Below are positions 35,919-38,237 of a stretch of 38,237 bases of DNA, piece by piece (within the stretch, counting starts at the first letter, position 1; every line of letters begins with the position of its first letter). The notes under the pieces were generated by a model. That model had not been told where the DNA came from and searched no databases. It worked only from the letters and a program-made list of their open reading frames with translations. The position numbers were made by a program, and so were the translations under genes. This DNA comes from Acinetobacter halotolerans (lineage in GTDB: Bacteria > Pseudomonadota > Gammaproteobacteria > Pseudomonadales > Moraxellaceae): positions 1-38,237 of the forward strand of contig NZ_SGIM01000019.1 of assembly GCF_004208515.1 (NCBI RefSeq), in the 5' to 3' direction.

Positions 35919-37385
35919 ATGTGCATGATACAGGTCGATTTTTCTAAATTATCACCCCAAGTGGTTTGGCGACATTTTGAGACTTTGTGCACGATTCCTC
36001 GACCATCAAAACATGAACAACAATTACGACAGCATCTCAAAGATTGGGCGGAACAGCGCAACTTGGAAACGTATGTTGATGAGATTGGAAATCTGATTAT
36101 TCGTAAAGCTGCCACAGCTAGTAAAGAACAAGTTGCAGGTGTAATTTTGCAGGGACATTTAGATATGGTGACTCAGGCAAATCGTGGTACGCAACATGAC
36201 TTTTTTAAAGATCCGATTCAACCTGTATTAAAAGATGGCTGGCTGATTGCTGAAAATACCACGTTGGGTGCAGATAATGGTATCGGGGTTGCACTGGCGT
36301 TGGCGGTATTAGAATCAGATGATATTGTACATGGACCGATTGAAGTACTTTTGACGATTGATGAAGAAGCGGGAATGAGCGGTGCTCGTTTACTTGAATC
36401 GGGTGTTTTAACTGGGCAATGGTTATTTAATATTGATACCGAAGAATGGGGCGAACTCTATCTTGGTTGTGCTGGGAGTATTGATATTGAAGTACAACAG
36501 CCTACCCAATATCAAACAGCACCTAGTGATTTAATTTATGTAGATTTGTTGGTGTCAGGCTTAAAAGGTGGCCACTCTGGTGTTGATATTCATCTTGATC
36601 GTGGTAATGCCAACGTGATTCTAGCCAATTTCCTCAATGACTATTTATCGCAGTCAAATGGCAGACTGGTTGAATTTGTCGGTGGAACAGCACGCAATGC
36701 TATCCCTCGTGAAGCGGTAGCAACCATTGCAATTAAAGCAGAGCAATTACCCGAGTTAGAAAATGCTGTTGCTGTGATATAAGCTGAATGGCAAAACAAA
36801 TTACAAGGCATTGATGATCAGTTGCAAATCACCGTGCAGCAGAATGCTAATCAGATAAATGAAGTTGTTATCTTGCAACAGCAAAAAGCTTGGTTACAAG
36901 CATTAGCAACTTGTCCTTATGGTATTGCCCAGTGGAGTAGTGCTTTAGCTGATGTAGTTGAGACCTCAAATAACATAGGTGTGGTAAAACTAACGAAAGA
37001 TGAAGCGAAAACTCTGATTATGGTTCGTTCGATGGTGAATCAGGAAGCGCTAACATTTGCTCAGAATATCCAACAGCACTTTGCCAATTTTGAAATTCAG
37101 TCTGAGTTAACGCCGTTGGTATCAGGTTGGACACCAAGTCCAGATTCAGCAGCATTGAAGTGTTTACAACAGGCTTATCAATCCGCATTTGAAATTGAGC
37201 CAAATTTGAAAGTAATTCATGCGGGTTTGGAATGTGGCATTATTGCGGAACATTATCCAGATTTGCAGATGGTGTCTTTTGGCCCAGATATTCATGGGGC
37301 GCATGCGCCCGGTGAGCGGGTTAAAGTAGATACGGTTGAGAAATGCTGGAAGTTGTTGGTAACAGCTTTGGAATCTGTAAAATAA
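35919..37385 (+). pseudogene. pepD: aminoacyl-histidine dipeptidase PepD, interrupted by an in-frame stop
   Basis: PepD is a cytosolic M20 metallopeptidase that cleaves X-His dipeptides such as carnosine. The full frame is 488 codons, matching about 485 in E. coli, but codon 288 (36780-36782) is TAA. Both sides are in the same frame and align as one protein, so a single base change, for example CAA to TAA, explains it. Before the stop are His80 and Asp82 (GHLDMV), Asp119 (LGADNG), Glu149-Glu150 (DEEAGMSG) and Asp173 (NIDTEEWGE). The last metal ligand, His462 (GAHAPGE), and HAGLECG lie after it. The truncated product would lack half of the lid domain and the C-terminal catalytic part. A TTG at 36822 could restart the frame but has no good ribosome site. 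Sequencing error is the alternative. Confidence 0.88.
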
Positions 37386-37394
37386 GTTTTCATA

Positions 37395-37424
37395 GAAAAG
37401 AAGCTCATTCATGAGCTTCTTTTC
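37395..37424. terminator. bidirectional terminator after pepD
   Basis: A perfect 14-bp stem (37395-37408 with 37411-37424, two-base loop) with A residues at the left base and T residues at the right. It lies between pepD (plus) and the membrane protein gene (minus), which converge. Confidence 0.85.
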
Positions 37425-37452
37425 TTACATTTTTGTATTGTCAGTTGTTAGT

Positions 37453-38237
37453 TTATTCATTTTTTTCTTTTATTACGGATTTAGGAATCCAAGATAATAT
37501 ATTTTCAGAGGAAATTGGAAATTTTTTGTGATTAAATTCTAGATAAGTTTCTGTACCTACTTTTGAAATAATTTTTCCCTCATCTGCTCTGCATTTATCA
37601 TTTATAGGTGTTGTGATGATTCCGTAAGCATTGAAAATGTCACAGCCCTCCTTTGTTAGTACTATACTATTTATTTCGAAGTTACCTATTTTGTATACTT
37701 CCAAAGCTTTGTTGAAAATAATATCTAACTTTTGAAAACTAATTAAAGTATAAAGTAATAGAATTGCACCAAATAACATGGACAAGAGTAGTCTTTTGAT
37801 TGGATCTTTTTTGTTTGAGATAGTAATATTTACAATGTTGGTTAGTAATAACAGTAGAATGAGAAGAACAAATATTATAATTCCCTCTATGGAGTTAGAA
37901 CCCTTACTTTGAGAACTAGTCAAAAGAAGGAAATATATAGGAAAAATTATACAAAATGAGGAAGTTATATTGGCAGCTGTCCATTGAGTTAGAATAAGTA
38001 AACTGTTTGCCTTTATATCTCTTTTCTTTATAATTTTATTCAGGAAATATAACATTAATAAATAAAGTGAAATAGGGATTGCTAAGAAAAATAAACTAAT
38101 TTTGTCCTTGTAAATTATATTTGTGATGGAAAATATTGATAAAATAATTGGAACTCCAAATAAAATTGTGACTTTTTTTAGACTAATGTCTTCTTTGTCT
38201 TCTTTGTCTTCTTTGTCTTCTTTGTCTTCTTTGTCTT
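37453..38237 (-). CDS. multi-pass membrane protein with N-terminal Glu-Asp-Lys repeats (5' end outside window)
   Basis: The minus-strand frame is open from the window edge to a stop at 37453, giving at least 260 residues. An internal ATG at 38055 is not the likely start, because the upstream codons encode two more membrane helices in frame. Reading from the edge: at least five Glu-Asp-Lys repeats, then a helix beginning ISLKKVTILFGVPII, a second around LFFLAIPISLYLL, then three more (near FCIIFPIYFLLL, IIIFVLLILLLLL and LLLSMLFGAILLLY). A soluble C-terminal part of about 100 residues contains two Cys (EGCDIFN, NDKCRADEG). Codon use is much more A+T-rich than that of its neighbours, suggesting acquired DNA. 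I do not recognise the family. Confidence 0.65.
   Translation of the reverse strand, partial: DKEDKEDKEDKEDKEDISLKKVTILFGVPIILSIFSITNIIYKDKISLFFLAIPISLYLLMLYFLNKIIKKRDIKANSLLILTQWTAANITSSFCIIFPIYFLLLTSSQSKGSNSIEGIIIFVLLILLLLLTNIVNITISNKKDPIKRLLLSMLFGAILLLYTLISFQKLDIIFNKALEVYKIGNFEINSIVLTKEGCDIFNAYGIITTPINDKCRADEGKIISKVGTETYLEFNHKKFPISSENILSWIPKSVIKEKNE
38188..38237. repeat. 9-bp tandem repeat, at least 5.5 copies
   Basis: The unit GTCTTCTTT repeats without error from 38188 to 38232 and continues for five more bases to the window edge. On the minus strand it encodes Glu-Asp-Lys in frame with the membrane protein. Because the unit is three codons, copy-number change would lengthen or shorten the protein without a frameshift. 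Confidence 0.9.

Noticed and set aside
36822..37385. A separate peptidase gene starting at TTG 36822
   Set aside because: It is in the same frame as the upstream part, is homologous to the C-terminal half of PepD and has no good ribosome site, so it is the rest of one broken gene.
38188..38237. The tandem repeat at the right edge as a CRISPR array
   Set aside because: The unit is 9 bp with no spacers, and it is translated in frame as Glu-Asp-Lys.

Overview
The window looks like chromosomal DNA of an Acinetobacter species (Moraxellaceae, Gammaproteobacteria). The evidence is the A+T-leaning base composition, lipoproteins and a periplasmic glutaminase-asparaginase of Acinetobacter type, the glnD-dapC pair typical of pseudomonad relatives, and two SfnB-family sulfur-acquisition genes. 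The genus is inferred from protein similarity recalled from memory, not from a search. No rRNA, tRNA, CRISPR array, transposase, integrase or phage gene was seen.

Layout. 1-2232: a bidirectional terminator and a large lipoprotein with an alpha/beta-hydrolase domain (minus). 2233-8468: a TPR lipoprotein, then a tight minus-strand run dnaE-trmJ-cysE. 8569-11447: periplasmic asparaginase (ansB) and an N-terminally extended alanine aminotransferase (alaA), both minus, each with a terminator and an upstream region rich in short repeats. 11672-12576: the oxidative-damage pair msrB-gpx (plus). 12619-16951: a membrane-fusion protein and RND pump (minus). 17102-22279: dapC, glnD and purT (minus). 22409-26213: a tautomerase-like protein, a small lipoprotein, a CNNM/CBS membrane protein, a Crp/Fnr regulator and, divergent from it, an Mpo1-like membrane protein. 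26278-27369: ychF.

27469-33906 is the most distinctive block: six tightly packed minus-strand genes. They encode two DszC/SfnB-like flavin oxidoreductases, a DszA/NtaA-like flavin monooxygenase, and a MetQ-MetN-MetI ABC importer. The packing implies one transcript for taking up an organosulfur compound and stripping its sulfur. 34266-35821 holds a GST-like protein and a small unrecognised protein. 35919-37385 is a pepD dipeptidase gene broken by one in-frame TAA. The right edge holds the 3' part of an A+T-rich membrane protein whose reading frame runs off the window through a 9-bp tandem repeat encoding Glu-Asp-Lys.

Best leads. (1) The sulfur operon and its cysteine-free MetQ. (2) The alaA locus, with an N-terminal helix-turn-helix-like extension, a 9-A tract just after the start codon, and four copies of a heptamer in its promoter region. 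(3) A Crp-geometry palindrome with changed half-sites, next to a Crp-family gene whose recognition helix is changed at the matching positions. (4) A Thr-to-Ser change at a catalytic position of the asparaginase. (5) The pepD nonsense codon.
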